Assembly: GCA_903970445.1 (NCBI GenBank)
Contig: CAJCIP010000120.1
Span: forward strand, 1-50,064
Direction of reading: 5' to 3'
Length of the DNA stretch: 50,064 nt
Source of the DNA: Verrucomicrobia bacterium Tous-C9LFEB
Lineage (GTDB): Bacteria > Acidobacteriota > Terriglobia > Terriglobales > Acidobacteriaceae
The notes under the pieces were generated by a model. The model was given only the letters and a program-made list of their open reading frames with translations. It did not search any database and was not told the DNA's origin. A program made the translations under genes and the position numbers. Below are positions 9,657-18,907 of this stretch, in pieces (the stretch's first letter is position 1; every line of letters begins with the position of its first letter).

Positions 9657-11177
9657 CTACCGGGACCTTAATCTGTAAATCATGAGGTTTCCATAATACT
9701 TGTCATAGACGCTCGTCAGGAAGTCGCTGCGATTCTGGATCTCAGCCATTTCGGTTCCTAACTTGGTGTTGAAATCCTTATCGCCGAACATCTCAGGATT
9801 CGTCATCATCCTGTCTCCCGTAATGAAGTAGCGAGCTCCGTACAGTTCAGCGGCCATTTGTGGCGTGGTGCGTTCATATGAGATGTAGTTTCGATTGTGC
9901 AAGGCCAACCAGAAGGTGATCGTCCCGTAAGCGGTCGCCCCCGATGGGATCGCTGTCTGCAACTGCGCAGTAACACGGCTGTAGTTGGCGCTGCGAGCTG
10001 CGCGGAGCAGAAAAACGTTCGCGCCCACTTGTGCGAGGGCGGCCAGACAAGCGGCTGCTGTCAGTATACGGCGCAATCTTGGATGGTCTGTTGTAGCCGC
10101 GACTGCTGCTCCGATGGCCAGAGCAGAGAGCGGTGCCAGTAGGACAAGGTACCGCGACGATTTATTGACGGTATAAATGAGCCATAGAACGGAGGGCGCG
10201 AGCAGGAGCATCTCGAGCCAGAACCATTTGCGACGATACTTCCATACGACGAAACTGGCCAGTAGAAAGAGTAGGGGGATCGGAAGCCTAACAGGAATTG
10301 ATTCCAGGCCATACCCGTGGAGCATGTTTAGACCGATGAGATCAGAATAGCGCCGCTGTTCTTGAACGAGTCGAAGAAGCAGCGGAGTTTGCACCGCGCG
10401 GGATAGGAATTCCGCTCTGAAACCCTCGCGACCACGAGGTGCAATAAGAATCCAACTGGCGAACGGAATAAGCCCCGCGGTGTAGCCAATTATGTAAAGT
10501 AGTGCTGGGTTCCACCATGAAGTCTTACGCGTGGTCCCAATCGTGATGAGGAGTATGAAAAGAGAAAAAATGTAGCCAAGCAGTGTGATGTGGAACATGG
10601 TGCCCATTGCCATTGTCAGACCGGTAAGGAATGCCCAAGTAAGGGCAAACGTGTCCTTGTAGCGTTTGACGAAGAGCAGTGAGAGAAAGACCATCGCCAC
10701 GGTCAGTGCTTCGGGTCTTGCTGTGCGCGCCGTAAGGATTAGGAGATTGTCAGTTGCAATGAGAAGTGTTGCAATAAACGCTCCTGTTGGGCCCAAGAAA
10801 GAACGTGACAGCCAGAATACAAGCGCAACAACCAGTGCCCCGGCCAGAACCGATCCGAGACGTGCCGTAATCTGACTGACTCCGAACAACTTGAAAAAGG
10901 TGGCGATCACCAGAGCCGTCCCCGGGGGCCTCGCATCCAGATGATTCTCGATGTCATTGGGGCCCATTGCGGGGTCTCTGAGACCGTGGCCAGAAGCTAT
11001 CGAGTAGCCCGGGCCGGCGTACCAACTCTCGTCTGTGACCCAGCGATAAGAAAGGAAAGGCAGTGCTTGTACAAGATAGAGCGCGAGAAAGAAAGACAAA
11101 ACGATCCAAGGGCGATTCAAGTGAGTGATCCAGCGCGGGAGCGATCCTCGAGTAGCTTTATCTGAAAAGGTAGACAT
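9657..11177 (-). CDS. Glycosyltransferase family 39-like membrane protein (ArnT/PMT type)
   Basis: A protein of 506 residues from ATG 11177 (a TTG at 11192 would add five residues; no strong ribosome site decides it). Multiple membrane segments run through the first 390 residues. The first periplasmic loop holds RWVTDESWYAGPGYSIASG and LDARPPGTALVIA, matching the acidic Asp-Glu loop and Pro-Pro-Gly motif of GT39/PMT_2 enzymes. These use undecaprenyl-phosphate sugars to glycosylate lipids, polysaccharides or proteins at the periplasmic side. The C-terminal soluble domain (about residues 400-506) is typical. It is likely to decorate the polysaccharide or secreted proteins of this locus; the substrate cannot be read from sequence. 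Confidence 0.8.
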   Translation of the reverse strand: MSTFSDKATRGSLPRWITHLNRPWIVLSFFLALYLVQALPFLSYRWVTDESWYAGPGYSIASGHGLRDPAMGPNDIENHLDARPPGTALVIATFFKLFGVSQITARLGSVLAGALVVALVFWLSRSFLGPTGAFIATLLIATDNLLILTARTARPEALTVAMVFLSLLFVKRYKDTFALTWAFLTGLTMAMGTMFHITLLGYIFSLFILLITIGTTRKTSWWNPALLYIIGYTAGLIPFASWILIAPRGREGFRAEFLSRAVQTPLLLRLVQEQRRYSDLIGLNMLHGYGLESIPVRLPIPLLFLLASFVVWKYRRKWFWLEMLLLAPSVLWLIYTVNKSSRYLVLLAPLSALAIGAAVAATTDHPRLRRILTAAACLAALAQVGANVFLLRAARSANYSRVTAQLQTAIPSGATAYGTITFWLALHNRNYISYERTTPQMAAELYGARYFITGDRMMTNPEMFGDKDFNTKLGTEMAEIQNRSDFLTSVYDKYYGNLMIYRLRSR

Positions 11178-11408
11178 CACAAAGGGATTCAAGAAGTTTA
11201 AAGGTTCAGTACAAGCCTACCTGATCGCGTTCAGAACGTGATCTCTTGCGATGACACAATCGTAGTAGCACTCACCGCCTTAGCACCATTGCTGCTGTGA
11301 CGCGGCGGAGCTTCCTGCAAAGCAGGCAGTCTATGTGTCGCCGAGCACTTTGCGGGGGACGCTGGTATACAAAGACAGTGAAGATTTACTAGCAGGCATT
11401 TGTTCAAG

Positions 11409-12323
11409 ATGACTATTGTTCCAGAGTTTGGCACAGATCGCGACTACCGTGTTGCCGTGGTGATACCGGTCTATAACGGCGCGGAATTTCTCGCCGAAAC
11501 GATAGAGAGCGTATTAGCACAAACAATGCAGCCCGCTGAGATTATCGTGGTGGACGATGGATCGTCTGATGATTCCTTGTCCATCGCTCGGAGTTTCTCG
11601 GGGGTTCGGGTCATCGCGCAAGCGAATGCCGGTGTCTCTGTGAGCAGGAATAGAGCTGTTGCGGAAGCGTCAGCTCCCTGGATTGCCTTCCTTGACGCGG
11701 ACGACGTGTGGGATCCGAGGAAGCTCGAAGTGCAAATGGCTGCGATCAGGAACTCGCCGAAAACAGACCTTTGTTTCACCGCAACACGCGAGCTTACAAA
11801 GAAGAGCAATGATGAAAGTTGGGAGATAGGCCCTGCTTCACGACCTCCCGCTTCCGGTGCAGTAGGCAGGTTGCTTTATGGCAAGCTGCGCATTGTTCCG
11901 AGCTGCGTCATCCTACGCAGAAGCAAGTTCCTTTCTGTGGGTGGATTCGCCAAAGAAGCGAGTCCATGTGAGGACTGGGATTTGTGGCTTCGTTTGGAGC
12001 AAGCGGGCGCGACGTTTACCGCGCTTCACGAACCTCTGCTCCTGTACCGGCAGCACTCCAATAACACGAGCAACAATAGCAGGCGCATGTACGACGCGGA
12101 ACGCAGAGCGTTTGAGAAAAACATCGCTCCGAGGTACGGAAAGCTGAATCGATGGTGGCGTCGCCTTCAGGCGATAAGCCGCTTCGAGGCAGGGGTGGCT
12201 TTGGTGGACCGGGAGCAGCGTCGTCCACACCTCTTCACGATGCTCGCATCCCTGCTCATCTTCCCTTTCGGGGACTGGCGCCGCTACAAAATTGCGCTCC
12301 ATATGCTTTTGCATGGGCGGTAG
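11409..12323 (+). CDS. Glycosyltransferase family 2
   Basis: A 304-residue soluble GT-A fold enzyme. Residues about 12-45 show the nucleotide-sugar binding start VAVVIPVYNGAEF, then IIVVDDGSSDDS, and the metal-binding DxD region is AFLDADDVW. The C-terminal half has the CEDWDLWLRLEQAG acidic block characteristic of GT2 acceptor binding. It transfers a sugar from a nucleotide donor to the growing lipid-linked oligosaccharide in the cytoplasm. The ATG at 11409 is taken as start; an upstream TTG at 11400 would add three residues. It diverges from the GT39-like gene and reads towards the 12374 gene on the same strand. Confidence 0.85.
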   Translation: MTIVPEFGTDRDYRVAVVIPVYNGAEFLAETIESVLAQTMQPAEIIVVDDGSSDDSLSIARSFSGVRVIAQANAGVSVSRNRAVAEASAPWIAFLDADDVWDPRKLEVQMAAIRNSPKTDLCFTATRELTKKSNDESWEIGPASRPPASGAVGRLLYGKLRIVPSCVILRRSKFLSVGGFAKEASPCEDWDLWLRLEQAGATFTALHEPLLLYRQHSNNTSNNSRRMYDAERRAFEKNIAPRYGKLNRWWRRLQAISRFEAGVALVDREQRRPHLFTMLASLLIFPFGDWRRYKIALHMLLHGR

Positions 12324-12373
12324 GACCCTCGGGGAAGAGCGAATGGCTGAGCGCGTCGGCTATCCTATTCGTT

Positions 12374-13402
12374 ATGAAGACATACAGCGTTAGACGTGCG
12401 TTCGTTGCAGGTGCAGTTCTGATCGCGCTTATGGTCGGGTTCAAGCTTGTGAGACGACTGCCTCCGTACGAGCTTGGCCTGCACGATGCCACTGTTCACG
12501 CTGATGTTTCTCAGGAAAAGCGTGGCACGCCGCATGCCGGCAGCTGTCCGGTTTTTCCGGCAGATAATATTTGGAACACGCCGGTCGACAGGCTTAAGGT
12601 TGATCGGAAGTCCGCAACCTACGTTGCGACGATCGGACCCTCAAAGGCGCTGCATCCAGATTTTGCGTCGAGGATGGACTATGGCATTCCTTACACGGAA
12701 GTACCTAGTGGAACCCGGCCTGTCGTCATTGATTTCGAGTACAAAGATGAAAGCGATCCGGGTCTTTATCCTGTCCCCAAAGATGCTCCGATCGAAGGCA
12801 AGGGGCAGGGAGATTCCCATGTCATCTTGATCGATTTGCAGCGGTGCATTCTTTATGAGCTGTTCGCTGCGCATCCGGACGGTGATGGGTGGAAAGCCGG
12901 CTCGGGCATCATTATGGACCTGACGGACAATGCTTTACGCGCCGCGGGAAAGACCTCAGCCGACGCGGCAGGGCTGCCCATTTTCCCGGGCCTGGTGCGC
13001 TATGAGGAAGTTGCGTCCGGGCATATTGATCATGCATTGCGGTTCACATTGCCACGTACACAGAAAGCGTACGTATGGCCGGCGCGGCACCAGGCGGGGG
13101 TCGTTGGTGAGAGCCTCGTTCCCATGGGCGAGCGATTCCGGCTGCGAGCTGACTTCGATATCTCAAAGTTTTCGAAGTCGAATCAGGTGATCATGACCGC
13201 ACTGAAAAAGTACGGCATGTTTATGGCCGACAATGGAAGCGCCATGTTCATCAGTGGCGTTCCCGACAAGCGTTGGGATGACAGCGATCTGCACAAGCTG
13301 AACGCACTAACGGCTGGAGATTTCGAGGCTGTCGATGAGTCGGATTTGCAATTGCTGCCGGACTCCGGGCGAGTCGACCCGGTAGCACTGAAGCGCTACT
13401 GA
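12374..13402 (+). CDS. Membrane-anchored/secreted protein of unknown function, paralogue of the N-terminal domain of the 4685-7636 protein
   Basis: A 342-residue protein from ATG 12374, which places a hydrophobic segment (about residues 9-22) at the N-terminus as a signal or anchor. The frame stays open further upstream, but that part overlaps the preceding glycosyltransferase gene and looks non-coding. Residues about 60-330 align along their length with the N-terminal domain of the Ig-repeat protein: YGIPYTEVPSG, DESDPGLYPVPKDAPIEG, CILYELF, DAAGLPIFPGLVRYEEVASG, LRADFDISKFSKSNQVI, MFMADNGSAMFISG, KRWDDSDLHKL. No family function is known to me. Several conserved Asp, Glu and His residues would allow an enzyme. 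It lies inside the polysaccharide locus, which suggests a cell-envelope role. Confidence 0.7.
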   Translation: MKTYSVRRAFVAGAVLIALMVGFKLVRRLPPYELGLHDATVHADVSQEKRGTPHAGSCPVFPADNIWNTPVDRLKVDRKSATYVATIGPSKALHPDFASRMDYGIPYTEVPSGTRPVVIDFEYKDESDPGLYPVPKDAPIEGKGQGDSHVILIDLQRCILYELFAAHPDGDGWKAGSGIIMDLTDNALRAAGKTSADAAGLPIFPGLVRYEEVASGHIDHALRFTLPRTQKAYVWPARHQAGVVGESLVPMGERFRLRADFDISKFSKSNQVIMTALKKYGMFMADNGSAMFISGVPDKRWDDSDLHKLNALTAGDFEAVDESDLQLLPDSGRVDPVALKRY

Positions 13403-13406
13403 TCGG

Positions 13407-14957
13407 TTACAAAGCGTCGATTTCAGCGGCTGCTGGTACTGCAAAGGCGATGAACGCAGCGAAGCCTCTACGCATCGATCTCGGCAGGCGATTGCCAATT
13501 AGCAGGAAGCGGTGTTTATCCGTCCCCTCAAGCGCGTGGAAAAGACGTACGAGAAAGACGTAACTTGCGACGGCGGCCACAATGGCCAACACCAATCCGG
13601 GCAAGCCAGACACGTCTCGCACAATCAAATAGGCGAGAGCAGACATCGGTGCGGCAGCGGCCAGAACCTTGAAAGCGGCGAACCACGGGAAGTGAAAGCG
13701 GTAGATTTTCCACGCGGCGAACCAGATAACGACGACGCCAAAGGCTTGAGCAAGCCCGTTGGCAAATGCGGCCCCAATGGCTCCGTGGCGCGGAATGAAC
13801 GCGGCATCCAGTGCGATGTTCAAGATGCCGGTCGCTGTCAGCAAGTAGATGATCTGCTTCTGCTTATCAGCAGCACGCAGCAGCACGCCCGGCAATTCCT
13901 CGGATGCTCGTGGCATTGACAGGGCCGCCGCTATCATCATTACCGGTATGGCGCCAATGTACTTGACGCCGTATGCGAGCGCAATCGCCCGTCCGGTGAC
14001 GGCAAGCGCGCCGAGATGCAAGGGGATCACCATAAACAGCGTGTAGCGCAAAGTGTTTCTCACAATGCTGTTCGCTCTCGCGCGATCACGGCTCGACTCC
14101 ACCATAAGGGTCATGCCGGCGGCTCCAGCGAATGTGCGCGGGATTGAGAGAAGATTGTTCGCGAGACTGAAGCTGATGGAATAAAAAGCGATTTGCTGGA
14201 GACTCGAGTACATCTTCAGGAAGATCATCTCGGACCGGTCCCAAACGATGGTGGTGAGCAACTGAATCCCAATCGATTGCAGGCAGTAGTCGCGGATACG
14301 TTTGGAAGTAGGGCGATCCAGTGCACCGAGAGGCAGAGCACGCAAACGGCTATGCAAAGACCGGGTACGAAGCACTACTTCCACCGTGCGGCCAACAAAC
14401 ATAGCGGACGCGACGCCAATCAGGTCCCAGCGAAAAATGATTGTCAGAGTGATGACAACGGCGTACGACGCGAGGTAACCGAAAGCACTTAGCGTGTTTT
14501 TTGACGCATCTTCAAATGCAATATTCGCTTGTGCCGGGACCCATGACATGATCCCAGGAATGATGGATATCACCAGGATCGATGCCATTAGCTTATAAGA
14601 AGGCGTGCCAAAGAAAACCACACCCAGTAGTCCCATACCAGTTATCGCGATGGAGCCGACCAGTTGATATCGGTAAGCAAAGTCGTACACGGCTCTGGCT
14701 TGCCCGATGTCGCCGGTGCCCAAAAACTCGGACATAAATTTGCGAGTCGCGCTCGCCAAACCATCTCCGCTGGTCCGGGTCACAACGGACACGAAGAAGT
14801 TGATATAGCTGTAATAGCCCAGCTTCTGTGGACCCAGGTAGCGCGCTACCGCGACCGATGCTGTGAGAAAGACAACGGCTTCGATGACAGTTTCCAAACC
14901 GTACCAAAGCGAATTGTGGAGGATTCTCGATGAAGCGGATCTTCGCTCTGACGCCAT
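13407..14957 (-). CDS. Polysaccharide flippase (Wzx/MATE-like oligosaccharide transporter)
   Basis: A 516-residue protein with about 12-14 membrane segments spread along the chain and the start SLWYGLETVIEAVVFLTASVAVARYLGPQKLGYYS (key residues: Arg-Tyr-Leu-Gly-Pro-x-x-x-Gly), typical of polysaccharide biosynthesis/MVF flippases. It would move undecaprenyl-linked repeat units across the inner membrane. It follows the GT4 gene at 15038-16198 on the same strand after 80 bases and converges with the 12374 gene (stops 4 bases apart). With the polymerase at 7999 and the chain-length protein at 25702 it completes a Wzx/Wzy/Wzz set. Confidence 0.85.
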   Translation of the reverse strand: MASERRSASSRILHNSLWYGLETVIEAVVFLTASVAVARYLGPQKLGYYSYINFFVSVVTRTSGDGLASATRKFMSEFLGTGDIGQARAVYDFAYRYQLVGSIAITGMGLLGVVFFGTPSYKLMASILVISIIPGIMSWVPAQANIAFEDASKNTLSAFGYLASYAVVITLTIIFRWDLIGVASAMFVGRTVEVVLRTRSLHSRLRALPLGALDRPTSKRIRDYCLQSIGIQLLTTIVWDRSEMIFLKMYSSLQQIAFYSISFSLANNLLSIPRTFAGAAGMTLMVESSRDRARANSIVRNTLRYTLFMVIPLHLGALAVTGRAIALAYGVKYIGAIPVMMIAAALSMPRASEELPGVLLRAADKQKQIIYLLTATGILNIALDAAFIPRHGAIGAAFANGLAQAFGVVVIWFAAWKIYRFHFPWFAAFKVLAAAAPMSALAYLIVRDVSGLPGLVLAIVAAVASYVFLVRLFHALEGTDKHRFLLIGNRLPRSMRRGFAAFIAFAVPAAAEIDAL

Positions 14958-15037
14958 ACATGTGCAAGGATACGTTGCTCTGTTGATGCAGGACGGGAGG
15001 CACGTAACTCGAAAGAGTCACGAAATAGCGGATGAGG

Positions 15038-16198
15038 TCAGCTGCTCGTCGCTCCTTGTGCGGCCTTTATGAGCACGGCGAGAACATCGTCGGCGACGTC
15101 GGACCAACTCCGCTTGTGCTTGGCGGCGATGCTTTGCGCATCCCAAGGCTGCATGAGGACAGACGAGAGTGCCTCCTCTAAAGCGGGCGCGCTTTTTGGC
15201 GGTATAAGCCGTCCGCTGCTATCGTCCATCAGCTCGGGAATTCCACCAACGCTGCTTGCCACCACAGGACGCCCTGAGCACAATGCCTCGATGACGACAT
15301 TTGGGCAGCCCTCCGCGTAACTGGGTAGGACAACAAGGTCCGCCGCTCCCATCCACTGCGCGACCCCGGACGTGGAGCAGGAAGGGAGAAGATGAATGGA
15401 ATCGGCGGCGCGGCTGTGAGCGATCTTCTCCTCCAGCAGAGGCTTGTCAGGCCCGTCCCCCACCAGAAACAACTCAGCGTGTCCCAGCTTTTGGTGCGTT
15501 TGGCTGAAGGCGTCCACGAGTTCTACCAGTCCCTTCCGCACATCGGTGCGACCGATGTAAACCACGATTTGGCTGGTCGGGTTGAGTTGCAGGTCTCGTC
15601 GCGCGGCGAGCCTGTCTCGCGGATGGAAAATTTCTGTGTCACACCCGTTCAGGATGGCATGCGTGCGCTGCTGCGCAGAACCCATCTTGACTGCTGTCTT
15701 CTTCAAGTCGCCGCTGACAGTAATCACGCGGTCGGCCCCGCGAAGGGCTTTCCGGGTGAACACACCACAGAGAGGGTCGCTGATCCGGTTCAGATCGGAG
15801 CCAATCGCGGTGAGCACAACGGGCACTTGTAGATCGCGGCCTAACAGGACCGCGGCCCAGCCGTCGGGATACACCACGTAGTTCAGGATGATGTCGGGCT
15901 GGAATTTCAAGAGCGGCCCGCCCAGCTTTCGAGCCATCATCGCGCCGTTGAGCGGACGAGAGACCGCGGGGAGTACCAGATACGGAATGTATTCGACTAG
16001 GACGTCCGCAGGCTGCCACGTTCGATCGAGTGGCCCCAACCAGGATTTGGGTGCCAGGAAAGACGGATAGACGGCTTCTGGATAGAAAACCTTCAAGTCG
16101 CATTTCTGCGAAAGCACACGAAGAGTTTGGTAGGCGGAATGCCCAGCCCATGGCTGCCGGGAGGTAGGAAAGTACTGGGTGACGACGGCAACTCTCAT
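15038..16198 (-). CDS. Glycosyltransferase family 4
   Basis: A 386-residue GT-B fold enzyme. The start is ATG 16198, giving MRVAVVTQYFP; it overlaps the stop of the upstream gene by 4 bases (ATGA), a sign of translational coupling. N-terminal half: LKFQPDIILNYVVYPDGW acceptor-side helix. C-terminal half: VVYIGRTDVRKGLVELVDAF followed by LFLVGDGPDKPLLEEKI and the donor-binding block LPSYAEGCPNVVIEALCSGRPVVAS (given by key residues Glu-Gly-x-Pro-x-x-x-x-Glu-Ala), as in GT4. It adds a hexose from a nucleotide sugar to the repeat unit in the cytoplasm. Confidence 0.88.
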   Translation of the reverse strand: MRVAVVTQYFPTSRQPWAGHSAYQTLRVLSQKCDLKVFYPEAVYPSFLAPKSWLGPLDRTWQPADVLVEYIPYLVLPAVSRPLNGAMMARKLGGPLLKFQPDIILNYVVYPDGWAAVLLGRDLQVPVVLTAIGSDLNRISDPLCGVFTRKALRGADRVITVSGDLKKTAVKMGSAQQRTHAILNGCDTEIFHPRDRLAARRDLQLNPTSQIVVYIGRTDVRKGLVELVDAFSQTHQKLGHAELFLVGDGPDKPLLEEKIAHSRAADSIHLLPSCSTSGVAQWMGAADLVVLPSYAEGCPNVVIEALCSGRPVVASSVGGIPELMDDSSGRLIPPKSAPALEEALSSVLMQPWDAQSIAAKHKRSWSDVADDVLAVLIKAAQGATSS

Positions 16199-17547
16199 GA
16201 TGTGGCTTTTCCAGCCGAGGTCTTTAGAAGGGCAGCGTATCGCTCGGCAAGACATGATCTGTGGAACCTGGCGATCTTTCCTACATCCGGGACGAAGTCG
16301 TTGTCGAGATGTTTGGCGCGGCCGACTGCATTCTCCAAAAGCTCCTTGATCGCTGAAGGACTTGCGATGTCAGCGGCCCAACCGGAATGAGTTTCCTGAA
16401 TGATTCTGTATACGTCGCCGTCCTTATTCACTGCAGCGAGGATTGGCAATCCTGCGCCAAGATAGTCATACAGCTTGGCCGAGACATTGATGGGATCATG
16501 GGTAATCAGAAGAAGGTATGTCGTGCTGCCCATGTATCGGAGCGCCTCGGCGTGCGGAACGAAGCCTATCAATTCGACCTGCGCTCCCAGCTCAAGCAGA
16601 TGTTGACGGTACCGTTCATCCTCAATATGGCCTACGAAACGCAACAGAAGACGACTCCTGACAGCAGGTTCTAGACTCTTTACCGCTTCAATCACCGGAC
16701 CTGGATCTGTCGACCCATAGACGGATCCCAAGTACGTCAGAACGATCTGATCGTTCGTCTGCGTAATTACTTCTTTGATTTTGGTTCGGACCTCTGCTTC
16801 GGTGGGAACCGGCGTGTCAAAGCCGTTGGGAATGCAGTGGAACTTCTCCCGTGGTTGTTCTGGGTAGCGCGCCGATATTTCTCGCACAGCAGCTTCCGTC
16901 GCACAGACGACCGAAGTCGCAGCGGCGACAGCATCTTTTTCTGTGCTTCGGGCAATGCGCAGCGCGCGTGCATTGTTGTTGAAGCTGACCAGGTTGATCG
17001 TCGATGTAAGCCATTCATCTCTGAAGTCCAGCACTGTCGGAAGTCCTGGATTTTTACGGCGCAGCTTTGTCACCAGGCGTGCTGCGGAGAAGGGCGGCAC
17101 CGTCACCAAAACCAGGTCAATCGAGTTTGACCTGATAAGTCTGTTTGCCGCCCTCAGTGCGAAGGGAAGCCAACCCACCTGCGGATCCGGCAAGAGCAGA
17201 TTTGCAACGAGTCTCTTGAGGACGTTGTCCCTGCGCAGAGGTGCTGGCGCGCTGCGGGAGGGCGCGGAGCTCAATGCGCCAGTAGCACCAGAACGCTTCG
17301 ACATCAGTCTCTTCAGGGCTTTTCGTACTCCGAAGGGAAGGTCGGCGGTCCAGGTGCGATGGATAGAAACCGATGGAGGCAGCGTGGCTAGCGGACGCGA
17401 ATCCTGCCCCACCGCAGCCGCATTCTTCGCCGTCAGTACGTGGACATCCAGGCCGGATGCGGGGAGATATTTGGCGAGACTCAGAGCCCGGTGAACGCCT
17501 ACGCCAGCCGCCGGAGGAAACGAATACGTGATCAGCAGAATTTTCAT
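16195..17547 (-). CDS. Glycosyltransferase family 4
   Basis: A 450-residue GT-B enzyme. It opens with MKILLITYSFPPAAGVGVHR, the typical GT4 N-terminal strand and glycine-rich loop. The middle has DFRDEWLT and the C-terminal half has LTYLGSVYGSTDPGPVIEAV, ELIGFVPHAEALRYM and KLYDYLGAGLPILAAV, the latter being the nucleotide-sugar side. It overlaps the start of the downstream GT4 and the end of the upstream gene (17544-18620) by 4 bases each, so the three form one tightly coupled unit. Acceptor and donor sugars cannot be read from sequence. Confidence 0.88.
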   Translation of the reverse strand: MKILLITYSFPPAAGVGVHRALSLAKYLPASGLDVHVLTAKNAAAVGQDSRPLATLPPSVSIHRTWTADLPFGVRKALKRLMSKRSGATGALSSAPSRSAPAPLRRDNVLKRLVANLLLPDPQVGWLPFALRAANRLIRSNSIDLVLVTVPPFSAARLVTKLRRKNPGLPTVLDFRDEWLTSTINLVSFNNNARALRIARSTEKDAVAAATSVVCATEAAVREISARYPEQPREKFHCIPNGFDTPVPTEAEVRTKIKEVITQTNDQIVLTYLGSVYGSTDPGPVIEAVKSLEPAVRSRLLLRFVGHIEDERYRQHLLELGAQVELIGFVPHAEALRYMGSTTYLLLITHDPINVSAKLYDYLGAGLPILAAVNKDGDVYRIIQETHSGWAADIASPSAIKELLENAVGRAKHLDNDFVPDVGKIARFHRSCLAERYAALLKTSAGKATS

Positions 17548-18620
17548 TTCGTTGCTTTGATGGATTCGGGATCACCGCCTCGTGCAGGCGGACTGACAAG
17601 TTCATCAATGCGACGGAACATTCTGAATGCGCTCGCCCAATGCAGCTCCAGGGACCGCGCTCGCGCCTCCTCAGCAATCCACTGAAACATTCCTTGGAGT
17701 GCGCCCGGTGATGTGCTTTCTCCCAGCAATTTTGCGGCATTGTCTTCGCGCGCGCTGTGTCCGTACAGTTTGAGAAAGATGTCGTCACCGATCCTTGGTG
17801 CAAGGTCTAACCAGCGCTTTGCACGGTAGCGCGTAGGAGGGTCGTAAGAAGCAATTTCTCCTGTCTCCAGTCGAGGTACGAGCCTATCTTTAAATCGAAA
17901 TCCCGTCGGCCCGGTAATCATCAGCAGGTCTCCGCGAACGCCTCCGCCTGGCGTCGCGTCCATGCCTTGATCAAATCCTCGCGGACGTTCTGGATTGCCC
18001 GTAGTCCAGTAAATCTGATTGACGATTCTGGATTGAGTTGGGGAAGGCAGAGACGGCATAGTGAAGTCTGCGTAACATCCGCTGTCGCGAAGAACCTGAA
18101 GCTCTCCGCGGACGCCGCAACCGAAGCCTGTCGGATGTGAGTTATCCAGTGCCCAGTTGCCGTGGATAAAGCCGAAAACAAGTTCACCGCGATGCAGGTG
18201 CAGAAGACCGTGTTCTTCATGCAGCTGTTTCTTGAATAGAGCCAGCTTTTGCCTAAGACCATCCGCGGTGTCGTTGAAGTGATGAAGGTGTATTTCAACA
18301 TCGCATACGCCACTTCGTGACAGCGTTGCGAGTCTTTCAACGACAGGCCGCTCATATTCCTCCTGGGGATAGAAGCAGGTGAAACAGGGCGGCCGGCCTT
18401 CTTCATCTTTCGGTGCCGCTGCCGCGATTGCAGGCCAGAGTTCTTCCCATTTCGCAACGCGCCGAAGACCCGTCTCCAGCGAAACGCCGCCGCCCATCGG
18501 CTCGAAGTGATCCGTCAACGCAACCCAAAGCCGCTTCGGAGAGGTGTGCTGTCGTGTTCTGCGAGCACGGTCCTTCAGATAGCTTGGGAGCCAGAGGTTT
18601 AGTTGCTTGGGTAGGTTCAC
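17544..18620 (-). CDS. Exopolysaccharide-locus protein, polysaccharide-deacetylase-like, function unproven
   Basis: A 358-residue protein starting with GTG at 18620, first gene of a coupled unit with two GT4 genes (4-base overlap). It lacks the standard NodB TFDDGP motif, but shows metal-site-like blocks: LTDHFEP near residue 36, EIHLHHFND near residue 107, FGFIHGNWALDNSH near residue 150 and a later GCYADFTMPS segment. This arrangement (Asp-His, His-x-His-His, His-Gly-Asn-Trp) resembles divergent carbohydrate deacetylases seen in exopolysaccharide clusters. I infer a polysaccharide-modifying enzyme; an unknown hydrolase is possible. Confidence 0.6.
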   Translation of the reverse strand: MNLPKQLNLWLPSYLKDRARRTRQHTSPKRLWVALTDHFEPMGGGVSLETGLRRVAKWEELWPAIAAAAPKDEEGRPPCFTCFYPQEEYERPVVERLATLSRSGVCDVEIHLHHFNDTADGLRQKLALFKKQLHEEHGLLHLHRGELVFGFIHGNWALDNSHPTGFGCGVRGELQVLRDSGCYADFTMPSLPSPTQSRIVNQIYWTTGNPERPRGFDQGMDATPGGGVRGDLLMITGPTGFRFKDRLVPRLETGEIASYDPPTRYRAKRWLDLAPRIGDDIFLKLYGHSAREDNAAKLLGESTSPGALQGMFQWIAEEARARSLELHWASAFRMFRRIDELVSPPARGGDPESIKATK

Positions 18621-18907
18621 GGAAGCATCTTCGATGTGGACGCGGCTCTTGGTTGTTCCGGTAGCCGCTTAACATCCCCTTCGCATGTTGATCGAGCAAT
18701 GACGGGCAGGCCATCATTACCGCAGCCTATGTCAGCATATCCCACGCAACAAATGAGTTGCTCTACGTATCCTCGACAAGAGGGTCTCAAGCGGCTTACG
18801 CATCAGAGGCGCAGCCATCGTAGACTTCGTCTAGTCACTCGTGAAGCCGGTGTGCACCATCGCGCGCAGAGTGAAAATGACTCGCGAAAAAGTCGAAGTG
18901 GAGTGCT

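Noticed and set aside
12152..12373. N-terminal extension of the 12374 protein
   Set aside because: It overlaps the end of the glycosyltransferase gene and has non-coding composition; ATG 12374 gives a proper signal segment.
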